A stretch of DNA of 64,000 nucleotides, taken from the NCBI GenBank assembly GCA_002419385.1, contig DIFZ01000062.1:1-64000 (forward strand), in the 5' to 3' direction. Origin of the DNA: Geobacter sp. UBA5735 (lineage in GTDB: Bacteria > Desulfobacterota > Desulfuromonadia > Geobacterales > Geobacteraceae). A program made the translations under genes and the position numbers. Shown piece after piece: positions 1-8,659 of this stretch. The stretch's first letter is position 1. The number at the start of each line of letters is the position of its first letter. The notes under the pieces are model-generated. The model ran no database searches. It was not told the origin of the DNA and saw nothing but the letters and a program-made list of their open reading frames with translations.

Positions 1-137
1 AGTTCAAGCCCGACAGGCTCCTAGACGCGACCCCTCCTGTTCCCCTTCCTGACTGCTCCGCCAGTTTCCTACTTCGGCATTATTGCGGCGCTCGGTCCCT
101 TTGCTGTTGTGTAGGTCAGGGGCTTTGTCCGTTTGTC

Positions 138-779
138 TCATCTACGGTTATTTGGGGCTTGGCCTAAAGCAAAAACAATAAGTAAGAAGAATAACACCGT
201 TAAAAGAGAGTCTTTGTAAGTTTTTTCATAAAAAAGCCAGACGGATGTTGCAGCAATTGGAATACATAAGATCAGGGATGCAAGCATTGTAGTGGCAGTC
301 CAAATCCGCTGATTCACCGCGATTATCGCGTCAACAATTGGGTAAGCAAGAGATGTAATAAATTCAGAAAACAACAATAGTGGCCAATAGATGGTCGCTG
401 CTGCAAGAAAGAACGTAATTTGAAGATAGCTTTTGCTAATTGGAATGGCTGGAAGATACTCGCCAAGGAGTCTTGCTTGGTTAAGAAACAGCGGATCTTT
501 AGAAAAAGAAGCCTTAAAAAGAGGCGGCATAGTTATAGAAAGATATAAAGCTCCAAAAGTAAGTAGATAAAAAAGAAAACGATGCGCAGCAGTTTCTAGA
601 ACTTGAATATTCTGTGTTCGACGATCCGCAACCGCAGAATCGGAGCGTGGTACAGTAACGGGCTTGTGTTGAGGAATATCTTGCGGTTTCTGACCTCGAT
701 TCTTCCATAGCCAAACGAGGACAGAGTAGATAAATGCCGCTACGAGATTCAGTACGATGCTCCAAATATCATTTGCCAT
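138..779 (-). CDS. Hypothetical multi-pass membrane protein, possible integron-cassette ORF
   Basis: A 213-residue protein with about four hydrophobic segments: one near the N-terminus (about residues 5-20), a pair in the middle, and a long one near the C-terminus. I chose the ATG at 779 (MANDIW) because the upstream extension runs into a palindromic attC-like sequence. I recognise no domain. It reads leftward, away from the integron integrase that starts at 1205, which is the usual orientation of the first cassettes of an integron. It is more AT-rich than the backbone, which fits acquired DNA. The cassette assignment is inference; no clean attC is visible at its 3' side within the window. 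Confidence 0.55.
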   Translation of the reverse strand: MANDIWSIVLNLVAAFIYSVLVWLWKNRGQKPQDIPQHKPVTVPRSDSAVADRRTQNIQVLETAAHRFLFYLLTFGALYLSITMPPLFKASFSKDPLFLNQARLLGEYLPAIPISKSYLQITFFLAAATIYWPLLLFSEFITSLAYPIVDAIIAVNQRIWTATTMLASLILCIPIAATSVWLFYEKTYKDSLLTVLFFLLIVFALGQAPNNRR

Positions 780-1204
780 AGTCAAAATCCCTGTTGTGTA
801 TTTCTTGTCGTCCAACGGCCCCCGCGGGTGACCCGCCGAAGGTCGGTGTCCACTCGCGTGTTCATGCGCAAGTCGCAACACTGTCGGGTCACCCGCGGGG
901 GCCGTTCACGCGACGCAGTCGCGTGAACTCCTTATTGACCAGATCCGGCCATCCCTCTGCCCGGCTCTCAAAACATCACTTTAGTGCAATTTACCATTTG
1001 ATGCAACACATTAGGTTTGATAAAAACACATCGTTGGCCAACATTCCATTCAAGAAGCTGAACAGTTTTACGGCCAACATTCCAACAGGAACCAACGCTG
1101 ATTTCGGAATCAATTCAGCGGCCGTTAAGCAACTATGCTCGATTCATGGTCCCTGTCTGAACGCTCCCTATTTCCACAACGCCTTCCGCGGCAAAGGAGA
1201 CTCC
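780..1204. other. Gene-free region upstream of intI (attC/attI/promoter region)
   Basis: No convincing gene. It contains the attC-like palindrome (810-928) and a 13-bp direct repeat, GGCCAACATTCCA, at 1036-1048 and 1072-1084. A GTTRRRY-like GTTAAGC lies at 1124-1130, and an AAAGGAGA ribosome-binding site for intI lies just before 1205. In integrons the attI site with its direct integrase-binding repeats and the Pint/Pc promoters occupy this position; assigning the 13-bp repeats to attI is inference. Confidence 0.4.
810..928. repeat. attC-like pair of nested palindromes
   Basis: Positions 814-835 and 885-906 are a perfect 22-bp inverted repeat with a 49-nt spacer. The second arm ends in GTT, which begins another perfect stem (904-914 with 918-928, loop GCA). 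Position 810-816 is GTCCAAC, matching RYYYAAC (GTTRRRY on the minus strand), the integron crossover consensus. Overall size (about 100 bp) and position upstream of intI suit an attC site. The other end (AAC/GTT followed by CACG) does not match the consensus, and the arms show no obvious extrahelical bases, so this is a candidate only. Confidence 0.45.
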
Positions 1205-2565
1205 ATGCTGCTCGTACCAAGATCCCTCTACGCCCAGTATGCAGCGCACTTGAAATTGCGCGGTATCCCTGTTGCACGCCATGCTGAATACAAAAAATGG
1301 CTCCGGTATTTTCTCGATTTTTGCAACAAGTACGCGCCTCCAGGCTCTAATTCCCAACAGGTCCGTCTGTTTTGCGAAAAGCTCCGCGACAAACTGCAAT
1401 CCGAGACGCAGCGAAAGGAGGCAGCCCATGCCATATCCCTCTTTTTAGAGATGCAGCAGCCTTCAATCTCCGCCGATCCTGATGGAAACGAATATTCGGA
1501 AAAGGGAAAAACAGCTCATGATGCAGTTTCGATGGTCAATGAATCCCCAGGGGCGTGGATGCCTTCGAGCGATCCCGCGTCGCTTGAAACGCGACACCCA
1601 TCGATGACCCGCAGCGCGTCGGGATATACCGAAGCAGGATACCAGGTTCTGTCGGATTCTCCAGAATGGGACGACCTTCTGGCAAAACTGGCAGATGAAA
1701 TCAAAGTCCGCCACTATTCGCGGAAAACGCTCAAGACGTACGCGAACTGGTCACGTCAGTTCCAGAGGTTTCTGAAAAACAAGCCTCCCGCGGAGTTGTC
1801 GACGGTTGACGTCAAAGACTAATCTGACCTTTCTGGCGGTGGAATGCCGTGTCGCTGCGTCGACACAAAACCAGGCATTCAACTCGCTCCTTTTCCTGTT
1901 CCGGCACGCTCTCCAAAGGGAGTTCGGGGAGTTGCGCGAAGTTCCGCGCGCGAAGAAATCTCAGTATGTTCCGATGGTGCTTTCCCACAAGGAAATAGAC
2001 GCCATCCTGACGCATCTTTCGCCACCGTTCGATCTCGTGGTGAAAATCCTGTTCGGCTGCGGCCTGCGCCTGTTTGAGTGCCTGCAACTGCGGGTGCGGG
2101 ATTTCAACTTCGACGATCGAATTCTTACCATCCACGGCAAGGGGAAAAAGGACCACACCGTTCCGCTCCCGGTAACGATCATGGAGGAACTGAAGGCTCA
2201 GATTACAGCTGTCGCCGAATTACATGAACAAGACCTTTCGGCCGGATACGCCGGGGTTTTTCTTGATGACGCCGTGGAAAAGAAATACCCCAAGGCGCCA
2301 AAGGAGTTCCTTCACCAGTGGTTCTTCCCCATGAGCAACCTGACGGTCATTGTGGAAAACGGAGAAAAGCGGCGCTATCACCTGCATGAATCCGAAGTCC
2401 AGAAGGCGCTTTATCATGCGGTCCGTCGGGCGAGAATCCCCAAGCGGGTAACTTCCCACACATTCCGCCACTCCTTCGCCACCCACCTGCTGCAGGCGAA
2501 CTATGATATCCGCGTCATCCAGAAGCTGCTCGGTCATTCAAGCCTGAAGACTACAATGATCTATA
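1205..2565 (+). pseudogene. intI: Integron integrase (IntI-type tyrosine recombinase), 5' part, frameshifted and interrupted
   Basis: The start ATG at 1205 (MLLVPRSL) has an AAAGGAGA site. The first frame runs to a TAA at 1820-1822, and homology continues one frame over from about 1823 (LTFLAVECRV), so one extra base has been gained near 1819-1823. The product has N-terminal core-binding modules and a catalytic domain with the Arg in CGLRLFECLQL, the HTFRHSFATH box and LLGH. The KKYPKAPKEFLHQWFFP stretch marks the insertion typical of integron integrases and absent from XerC/D. The reading frame is broken at 2562-2565, inside the catalytic TAT(Tyr)-ACC-CAT codons, where a serine-integrase element is inserted. 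The remaining 3' end lies at 13460-13519. The gene is non-functional as it stands. Confidence 0.9.
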
Positions 2566-4209
2566 TGCATGCTTTTCACTTTTATGTCTATTGGATGTTG
2601 GGGAAGGTGCGGAACCTCCGGGTGTCCCATCATTTCCCGGCTCGTCCGGCTCTCTGGAAAGTTGGCCTTGTTTGTTGACCCACGGCAGATTTCCCCGCAA
2701 CTCATAAAACCATTTCCCGTCCTTTTTCCAAACGTAGACGCCGAGCCTTCTACCTTCTGCATCCCTGCCACCAAAAACCGATTCAATCAGCTTGCGGTCA
2801 TCCCGGTATTTCCCTTCAATCCGTTCCTTCGTGCGTTTATGTGCAATGGCCTTTCTAACCGCCATGCTGACGTTTTGCGCGGCCTTCTTGATTTCCTTGT
2901 CAGATGGAGCGTTGCTTATTTCCAGCCGTAATTTCTCGATTTCAGCATCAAGGGGGATTGCTCTTTCCCGTTTGTCTCGGATTAGTGGCTGCACTTCCTC
3001 GTCGGTAAACAAGCCCTTGGCGTAACCATCCATAAGACGTTGAATCTCTGCCTTCAGTTGCCGTTGTTGATTTTCCAATAGGTTGAGGGTCTTCCTTTTC
3101 TCATCGACCACCGGGCTAGAGCAGTGTTCTTTAACCTTCTGCTCGATTGACTCGGGTGATTGCAACATGCCCTCAAGCCGCTCCATCACTATTGATTCCA
3201 GCAACCGGGCGTCAATCCATGCACCAGGCTTGGCATGGACACACTGGGAACGATTCGTTTTTAGGTGGGTGTAGTAGCTTTTATATCCCCTATTCGGGGT
3301 CGCGCCTGAGTACGAGGAGCCACATTCACCGCAAAGCACAAACTTGGAGAGCAGATATTCCCGTTTCTTGTTGGCATGGGTGTAGGTCTTGTTTTTCTGC
3401 ATCTTGTCAAGCACAGCTTGGACTGTGGCGGGATCCTCGATTATGGCCGGAATCCGGTATGGTACGGTTTCATGGATGTTGAACTTTGCGCTCTTGAATT
3501 CCCGGTGCCAAGTATCGCCAAGGGTGAAGCGGAAGCACCTGTTTAGGGCCGCGTAATTCATCCCGAGGATTTTAGCGGTCTTTTCGACCCCTGTACCGTT
3601 ATCGGCGTCAAGGAACATGGCAACGGCTATGCGCACCTTTTCAGCCTTCTCCTCGTCCAATCCCCATGCGCCGTCTGGCTTCCTGATTCGGGCATAGGGC
3701 AAACGCAAGTTTTCCGGTGCAAGCCCTTTTTCCGATTGCTCCCTTGCGCTGGCAATGCGGGCAAGCAATGACGCCAGTGCAAGACGCTTGGCCGCATACT
3801 CGTTGAACTCGGTCAAGACCCCCAACTGCATTTCGTGTGCAGGGTTGAAAAGGTCAAGCTCAGTTGTGCCAGTGAAAAAGCGCACTCCCGCAGCCTTCAG
3901 AATCTCCACGCCTTCCTTTGACTTCTTGTTGTCGCGGCTCCAACGGTCGGTATGGCAGACAATCACGGCGTCGAAGATTCCCTTTTTCGCGTCTTGGAGC
4001 AAACGGTTGAACATGCGCTTTTCGCTATGGGAATCGGGCGTTGCGCTTTCCTGACCCGTATATTGCCAACAGGATTCCGGGATTGTACCGCCGAGGGCCT
4101 TCACATATCCGATTATCGCGGCCTTCTGGTCTTGCAGGCTGCGGCCCCTGTTTTCCTGCTTCTCCGTACTGACCCTTATAAATGGGGCGAATCGTAACGG
4201 TTTGGTCAT
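2551..4209 (-). CDS. Large serine recombinase (integrase) of the element
   Basis: A 552-residue large serine recombinase. The N-terminal resolvase-fold domain has the nucleophile Ser14 in FIRVSTEKQ, with HTDRWSRD downstream. A Recombinase domain follows (about residues 165-270). A zinc ribbon has C293 and C296 (CGEC) with C323, and a coiled coil covers roughly 360-480. I chose ATG 4209, with AAGGGA 9 nt upstream, over a TTG at 4227. It should integrate and excise the surrounding element. The last codons (RSL, stop) come from intI DNA. In the excised circle the frame would instead run about 24 codons into the element's right end and stop at 13386-13388, so the C-terminal tail depends on integration state. 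Confidence 0.92.
   Translation of the reverse strand: MTKPLRFAPFIRVSTEKQENRGRSLQDQKAAIIGYVKALGGTIPESCWQYTGQESATPDSHSEKRMFNRLLQDAKKGIFDAVIVCHTDRWSRDNKKSKEGVEILKAAGVRFFTGTTELDLFNPAHEMQLGVLTEFNEYAAKRLALASLLARIASAREQSEKGLAPENLRLPYARIRKPDGAWGLDEEKAEKVRIAVAMFLDADNGTGVEKTAKILGMNYAALNRCFRFTLGDTWHREFKSAKFNIHETVPYRIPAIIEDPATVQAVLDKMQKNKTYTHANKKREYLLSKFVLCGECGSSYSGATPNRGYKSYYTHLKTNRSQCVHAKPGAWIDARLLESIVMERLEGMLQSPESIEQKVKEHCSSPVVDEKRKTLNLLENQQRQLKAEIQRLMDGYAKGLFTDEEVQPLIRDKRERAIPLDAEIEKLRLEISNAPSDKEIKKAAQNVSMAVRKAIAHKRTKERIEGKYRDDRKLIESVFGGRDAEGRRLGVYVWKKDGKWFYELRGNLPWVNKQGQLSREPDEPGNDGTPGGSAPSPTSNRHKSEKHAYRSL
2556..2576. other. Left attachment junction
   Basis: intI sequence up to the TATA at 2562-2565 is followed by element sequence TGCATGCTTTT. 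The integrase stop codon lies just outside, at 2551-2553, so the gene overlaps the junction. The crossover dinucleotide lies somewhere in TATA; which one cannot be read from one side. Confidence 0.8.
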
Positions 4210-4464
4210 GGTAATTGTCCCTTGCAACTATTTGATTTCACTATAAAGAATCTCCGCACCCTTGTAAGGGTATTTACGGGTAGTTTGTCGTGCCACCAAT
4301 GCAATAATATTTAGTGCATTTCATTTAATTCCGGGACTTCATCGAAATAGCCCGTCAAGCCGCGTAAACACTGCATTTGTGCTGAGTTTAGTATGTCTAA
4401 ACAACTTGTTTACAGGTGGTTGCATCTACCCTTACATGGGCGATTTGCTCATGTTGGCCGGATT
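4210..4464. other. Short intergenic region upstream of the integrase
   Basis: AT-rich, with no gene seen. It contains one copy (4430-4442) of a 13-bp repeat, CCTTACATGGGCG, whose second copy is at 5178-5190. It probably holds the promoter of the integrase, but no clear -35/-10 pair stands out. Confidence 0.4.
4430..4442. repeat. Direct repeat copy 1 flanking the resolvase gene
   Basis: CCTTACATGGGCG occurs here and again at 5178-5190, on either side of the small serine recombinase gene. A second pair, CCCTGTAAATG, is found at 5134-5144 and 5213-5223 upstream of that gene. These could be recombinase or regulator binding sites; no function is proven. Confidence 0.5.
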
Positions 4465-5097
4465 TCAGCATATCTTGTTCTTGGTAATCCAGTTGTGAAG
4501 GTTCTCCGGGCTTGTACCGTATCGCTTGGCAATGCGGGTCTTTGTTACCCCCCGTTGCAAGTCCTCGATTATGTCTTCCCGGTGAACATCCAGTTTGCTC
4601 TTGCCCGGCCCCTTTGGTCTGCCAAGCGGAATCCCGGCTGCTTTACGGGCCTTCAACGCTTCCTTGGTGCGTTGGCTTATGAGGTCACGTTCAATCTCAC
4701 TCACCATTGCCAGCACGTGCAGGAATATCTTGCTTTCCAACGTACCGTTGAGGCTCCAGTTGCCCTTTACCGCGAAGACGGCAATCTGGCGCTCCTTGGC
4801 CTCCTTCATTATCTCAAGGATTTGGAGCGTTGAGCGTCCGAGTCGTGACAGTTCCGAAACTATAATTGTATCCCCGGCGTTGAGAGTTGCCATTATCTCA
4901 CCGAGTTTTCGTTTCTTCCAGTCCTTTGTCCCGCTGACTTTTTCCTCTACCCATTCAACCGGGCTTAACCATTTCTCGTTGGCGAAGTAGAGTATATCGA
5001 CCTTGTTCTTTTCAAGGTCTTGCTCATTGGTGGACACCCTCAGATATCCGATGGTGCGGGGGGGGTGATTATCGGTTGGGTTCTTGGTTCTTGCCAT
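4465..5097 (-). CDS. Small serine recombinase (resolvase/invertase family)
   Basis: A 210-residue protein of the resolvase/invertase type. The nucleophile Ser22 is in YLRVSTNEQD, SELSRLGRS is the conserved second catalytic motif, and the E-helix region contains EIERDLISQRTKEAL. A C-terminal helix-turn-helix (about residues 170-205: GVTKTRIAKRYGTS) binds DNA. Size and layout match Tn3-type resolvases and invertases rather than integrases. It is the second site-specific recombinase of the element and is flanked by 13-bp direct repeats. Likely roles are multimer resolution of the excised circle or inversion of a segment, but no invertible segment was identified. Confidence 0.88.
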   Translation of the reverse strand: MARTKNPTDNHPPRTIGYLRVSTNEQDLEKNKVDILYFANEKWLSPVEWVEEKVSGTKDWKKRKLGEIMATLNAGDTIIVSELSRLGRSTLQILEIMKEAKERQIAVFAVKGNWSLNGTLESKIFLHVLAMVSEIERDLISQRTKEALKARKAAGIPLGRPKGPGKSKLDVHREDIIEDLQRGVTKTRIAKRYGTSPENLHNWITKNKIC

Positions 5098-5177
5098 TGC
5101 TTATTCCTCCTTATAAAAATACCCTGCACAGGACCCTGTAAATGGCCTGTAAAGGTGCTTTATCGGCCAACCTAGCT

Positions 5178-5190
5178 CCTTACATGGGCG
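5178..5190. repeat. Direct repeat copy 2 flanking the resolvase gene
   Basis: Second copy of CCTTACATGGGCG, located between the start of the small serine recombinase (5097) and the end of the preceding gene in the transcript (5230). It lies amid further CCTGTAAA motifs at 5134-5155 and 5213-5223, so this short region is unusually repeat-rich. Confidence 0.5.
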
Positions 5191-5229
5191 GGGCATGCCG
5201 TTGCAGACATGCCCCTGTAAATGTCCCGG

Positions 5230-5526
5230 TTATCTCCTGAGCAGGAAAGCGCCGTCCTTCACTTCGGCCATACCAATCCCGGTCATGACTTTCACAAACC
5301 AGTCAAAATCGGCTTTCTGAGCTTCGATGTTCGATTTGCCGCCGGTGTTTTTCACATACAGGGCGTCAGCTTCTGCAACAATCTTTTCCATGTCGGTAAC
5401 TTCAGTTTTCAGGGTGTCAATAAGTGCTTGTTGGCGGGAGTACCGTTTCGGGGTAGTTGGAGGGGCGGTGACAGTGGGGGTGGTTTCTTCTGCAACTTTC
5501 TTCGCTTCTTGTGCATTGCGTGCCAT
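5230..5526 (-). CDS. Hypothetical small protein of the element
   Basis: A 98-residue protein with a good GGGAGG site before the ATG at 5526. The N-terminal third is low-complexity and rich in Thr, Pro and Ala. The middle (about residues 30-60) is predicted helical and heptad-like (LIDTLKTEVTDMEKIVAEADAL). No family recognised. It lies between the zinc/HTH gene and the resolvase, all in the same orientation, and may be part of one transcript. Confidence 0.55.
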   Translation of the reverse strand: MARNAQEAKKVAEETTPTVTAPPTTPKRYSRQQALIDTLKTEVTDMEKIVAEADALYVKNTGGKSNIEAQKADFDWFVKVMTGIGMAEVKDGAFLLRR

Positions 5527-5644
5527 GATTCCTTACCTCCCTTAAATGAAAATATTTTATTGCTTATATTTATCTATATGAATATATAGTTAAATGCAAG
5601 CCTATTTTTTTGAATATTTTCGGGAACATAAGGAACCTTTTTAT

Positions 5645-6484
5645 TTATTCCATATCGAATAGTCTCCTTAGTTGAGGGTCCATAGTTCTAACCGAACCGG
5701 GTTCTACTGCTCTGGCAAACATACCACCGGAATCCCGGCCCCATACCCCGGCCTTTGGCTCATCAAACAAACACAACGTGTCAAGGTCTAGGGGTTTGTG
5801 GGCGAGCGGTTCCAGTTCCAGCCCGGCAAGGGCATTTTCCTCCTCGATGGCCTGTTGTTCCCTTTCCTCCGACCACTCCTCATCTACCTTAATCGCTTCC
5901 GGCATGCGGCGGCGGGAGTGCTTGGGAGGTTCAGGGGGTGGAAAGCAGGTAGCGTTTATTTCCCGCGTGACTGACTTAATGACGTCATCATTCCTGTTTC
6001 CGCTCATTTTATCCACCAGAGCTTCAAACATCATTAACTCGGTAAATGACAGCCTCTTGAAGTCCTCCGCAATGGAGTTGTCTTGTTGCCCCATCTGCTC
6101 TATGCGTTGGGCCTCAAGTTCCTGGGCGCGTATCTGATGGCAGGTAACGGCAATCTTACTCATCAATTCCAGAGTTCCGCGTGCTTCCCGTATTGCACCT
6201 AGAGCGGTATTTAGTGCTCCTTCCCGCTCGGCTCTCCTGAGGATATGTTTGGAGCGTTTGAGCAGGTCTTCTATTTCGTTAAGGAGGTTCCCGGATTCCA
6301 GTGCTTGTTTCATTTCGTGGGATTTTATCAGCTGTCTGGACAGGTGGTTATCCGCGTGGTATCGAACGCTATCCCAGCTAACATCATATTCTCGTGCTAT
6401 TCTGGAAATTGAGATTCCTCTTACGATTTCCCGGTCAATTTCTAACCTCTTGTCATGATTGCAAATTGTGCATGCTTGGGACAT
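5645..6484 (-). CDS. Zinc/helix-turn-helix protein, phage-type
   Basis: A 279-residue protein. The N-terminus has CTIC (C5, C8) and YHADNHL (H43, H47), which may form a zinc site. Between them is a helix-turn-helix (ISISRIAREYDVSWDSVRYH). Such N-termini occur in phage-borne proteins near terminase genes. The middle is a charged helical region and the C-terminal third is acidic and Glu-rich. A DNA-binding role, for example regulator or small-terminase-like, is plausible from the N-terminus alone. No large terminase is present, so a packaging role is speculative. Confidence 0.6.
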   Translation of the reverse strand: MSQACTICNHDKRLEIDREIVRGISISRIAREYDVSWDSVRYHADNHLSRQLIKSHEMKQALESGNLLNEIEDLLKRSKHILRRAEREGALNTALGAIREARGTLELMSKIAVTCHQIRAQELEAQRIEQMGQQDNSIAEDFKRLSFTELMMFEALVDKMSGNRNDDVIKSVTREINATCFPPPEPPKHSRRRMPEAIKVDEEWSEEREQQAIEEENALAGLELEPLAHKPLDLDTLCLFDEPKAGVWGRDSGGMFARAVEPGSVRTMDPQLRRLFDME

Positions 6485-6614
6485 ATCGAATTACCTCGTT
6501 TATGACTGTTGGTTACTATCTGGAATTTTTTGCTTTGGCATAAGGCATATAAATATATAAACTATATAAAGTCTATAAACTCATAAAGTTTTTCAGGTCA
6601 GATGTTCCAATGAG

Positions 6615-6690
6615 TTTATATGATATGGGTGAACTTTATATGCTTTATATGCTTTTTATATTTTATATGCTTAATATAGTTTATATATTG
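6615..6690. repeat. AT-rich iteron-like tract, candidate replication origin
   Basis: TTTATATG occurs at 6615-6622, 6635-6642, 6644-6651 and 6662-6669. The longer TTTATATGCTT is at 6635-6645, 6644-6654 and 6662-6672. The surrounding 6540-6700 is nearly all A+T with many TATAAA-like strings. It sits directly downstream of the RepA-like helicase gene, in the 294-nt gap before the zinc/HTH gene. Short direct repeats beside a helicase gene suggest an origin; a promoter/operator for the downstream gene is the alternative. Confidence 0.4.
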
Positions 6691-6778
6691 TTTTAAGATA
6701 CATTCATAGTTGATTATTCATAATTCATTCCCTCCCAACAAACAAGCCTACTCGGGCTGTGATTGCGATATATAAAGT

Positions 6779-8248
6779 CTATGACATGGTGTGCCTCGAC
6801 CTTCTTCTTTCACGTAAATTTTTCATTACCGCTTCCCGCCATGAATCATCTTCATAGTCTTTATGAGCATACATTCCGTAGCCAATTTTCTGAATTGCTC
6901 CTTCGTTGACCATTTTTTCCAAAAGAACATCAATCCCCTTGCCAACTCCCCATTTTTCCATAACGGCAACAAGGTCTTTTCGTTTTATTGGTTCCTCGAT
7001 TAGCTTCAAGTATCTGAAAATGGTCTGACGGGATTTGCTTCCTTCGTATTGTTCGGCTTCTTCTTCTGATAGTTCGTATCTGCATCCGTCGAAGCGGAAT
7101 AAGAATTCTTCCTCACCTGCATCTTTGCTCCGGAAGGCAAAAATACGGCCTTCTTTCCCGCTTTGGGCGCGGTCCAGTTTGGCAAGGGTGTCCGGAACAG
7201 CCGTTAAACCAGTTGTCCCAGAAAATTCATCAAATGGGTCCTTTGTTGCCGTCTTTTTCGTGTGATGGACAACTATAACGCCAATATGGTGTTTGTTGGC
7301 GAATTCATGAAGGGGTTTTAGGCACTGGTAGTCCTCGCTGTAGTGGTAACCCGGTGCTTTTTGCGGCTTCTTGAACCGTTCCAAGGTATCAATAATGATA
7401 AGCCGTGTATCTGGATGGTCTTGCATCCATTCTTCAAGCTGCTCCATCCCGCCTTCATGGACGCGAGGCCATTCCCCGAGCGGATAAACGGTAAATAGTT
7501 TGGACGGGTTTTGAATGCCCATTTTGACTAGTCTGTCCTTGATTCGAGCAATGGGGTCTTCCAAGGCAAGGTAAAGAACTGTTGCCGATTCTGTGGGGAT
7601 GCATCCGAAAGCATCATCCCCCGACGCAACATCAATCGCCGCATTCAATAGGAAATAGCTTTTGCCGACTTTGGGCTTGCCTGCAAACAAGGTCAAACCC
7701 TCTCGAATGATACCATCTATAACCCACCGAATTTCTGGCAATTCAATATTCATAAGTTCCTCGGCTGTGTACCCCTTGCTTCGTTCTTTTACTTGTTTGA
7801 TTGGCTTGAATTCAGAGAACAGTCTTTCAGCTTCCTCAATTTCGTTGCGTTCCAGATAGTGCTCAAAATCTTCATGAAAAATTTCAAGCTGTCTTTTCTT
7901 GAAGTAATCAAATGCTTCATCGACAAGATAATCAGTGTTAAGTTCCTTAGACCGTTCAAACTCGCCGGATAAGCTGGCCAACAAGTTTTCAATCAGGTCT
8001 GAGGTTGTCCCGTCCAATCCGTTACGTTGGTGATGGTGGAAAATGTCTTGTATCCCCTTGCCGGGTGCCCTGTCATATTTTTCCAAGAATTCGAGGCACC
8101 ATCTGGCAATGGAGGTACAACATTTGCCTTGCAAGTATTCGGTTTTAAATACCGGCTGTATGGACTTGAGGAATTGCGTGGATACAATCATGCCGATGAC
8201 AATTTTCCGGTCCATATCGGCTATTACTTTGCGACGTTGGATTTTCAT
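6779..8248 (-). CDS. RepA-like AAA_25 family helicase/ATPase
   Basis: A 489-residue protein with AGGAGGG before the ATG at 8248. The N-terminal 150 residues resemble a DnaB-like helical region. A RecA-type ATPase follows: Walker A GKPKVGKS (190-197), Walker B LIIIDTLE (D287), and a VVHHTKK motif near residue 328. This is the layout of RepA-type hexameric helicases of plasmids and satellites (AAA_25). The C-terminus (about 410-489) resembles a winged-helix domain. It probably unwinds the element's origin when the element is excised, which suggests autonomous replication. It lies upstream of an AT-rich repeat tract. Confidence 0.85.
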   Translation of the reverse strand: MKIQRRKVIADMDRKIVIGMIVSTQFLKSIQPVFKTEYLQGKCCTSIARWCLEFLEKYDRAPGKGIQDIFHHHQRNGLDGTTSDLIENLLASLSGEFERSKELNTDYLVDEAFDYFKKRQLEIFHEDFEHYLERNEIEEAERLFSEFKPIKQVKERSKGYTAEELMNIELPEIRWVIDGIIREGLTLFAGKPKVGKSYFLLNAAIDVASGDDAFGCIPTESATVLYLALEDPIARIKDRLVKMGIQNPSKLFTVYPLGEWPRVHEGGMEQLEEWMQDHPDTRLIIIDTLERFKKPQKAPGYHYSEDYQCLKPLHEFANKHHIGVIVVHHTKKTATKDPFDEFSGTTGLTAVPDTLAKLDRAQSGKEGRIFAFRSKDAGEEEFLFRFDGCRYELSEEEAEQYEGSKSRQTIFRYLKLIEEPIKRKDLVAVMEKWGVGKGIDVLLEKMVNEGAIQKIGYGMYAHKDYEDDSWREAVMKNLRERRRSRHTMS

Positions 8249-8422
8249 ACAAATGCCCTCCTGTGCGGTTATCCTGATTTTGAAAAATGAGGGGAAGGTA
8301 AGGTCAGGAGCCCTTACCGTTTCGGGTGCGCTGCCCTATCCCCTCAAGCTATTAAATCCGCCCATCCATGCAAGGATATAGGCCGGTCTATGTAATGCCC
8401 GTAAACTTAAAATACGGGGTTG

Positions 8423-8638
8423 CTACAAAGGATTCAAATGCCCGGCACAGCCCTGCGGGTCATTGTTTGCAACAGGCACAGGGCTGCTTGGTTCTGGCAT
8501 CCGGGCAAGACCAGGCCAGACCTGTTGCAAGTCGATTTCGTTAAGGGGTGCCAGATACCAAGGCCCGTTGCCGTATGCAAACGGCGGGGAAAAGACCTTG
8601 GCTTTTGAGGAGGTCCGGCGGTCTGGCGCAACCGGCAT
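8423..8638 (-). CDS. Hypothetical small protein
   Basis: A 71-residue reading frame with ATG at 8638 and GGGGAG six bases upstream, starting 22 nt after the stop of the preceding gene (8660-9277) in the same direction. It is rich in Pro, Ala and Gly, with no membrane segment and no family recognised. Position and ribosome-binding site support it; composition gives little help. The 170 nt between this gene and the helicase start contain nothing identifiable. Confidence 0.4.
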   Translation of the reverse strand: MPVAPDRRTSSKAKVFSPPFAYGNGPWYLAPLNEIDLQQVWPGLARMPEPSSPVPVANNDPQGCAGHLNPL

Positions 8639-8659
8639 GAAAGCTCCCCGCCGCAACTG

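Noticed and set aside
1806..1830. Programmed frameshift in intI
   Set aside because: No slippery heptamer or stimulatory structure was seen, and the gene is broken again by the insertion, so a decay mutation is simpler.
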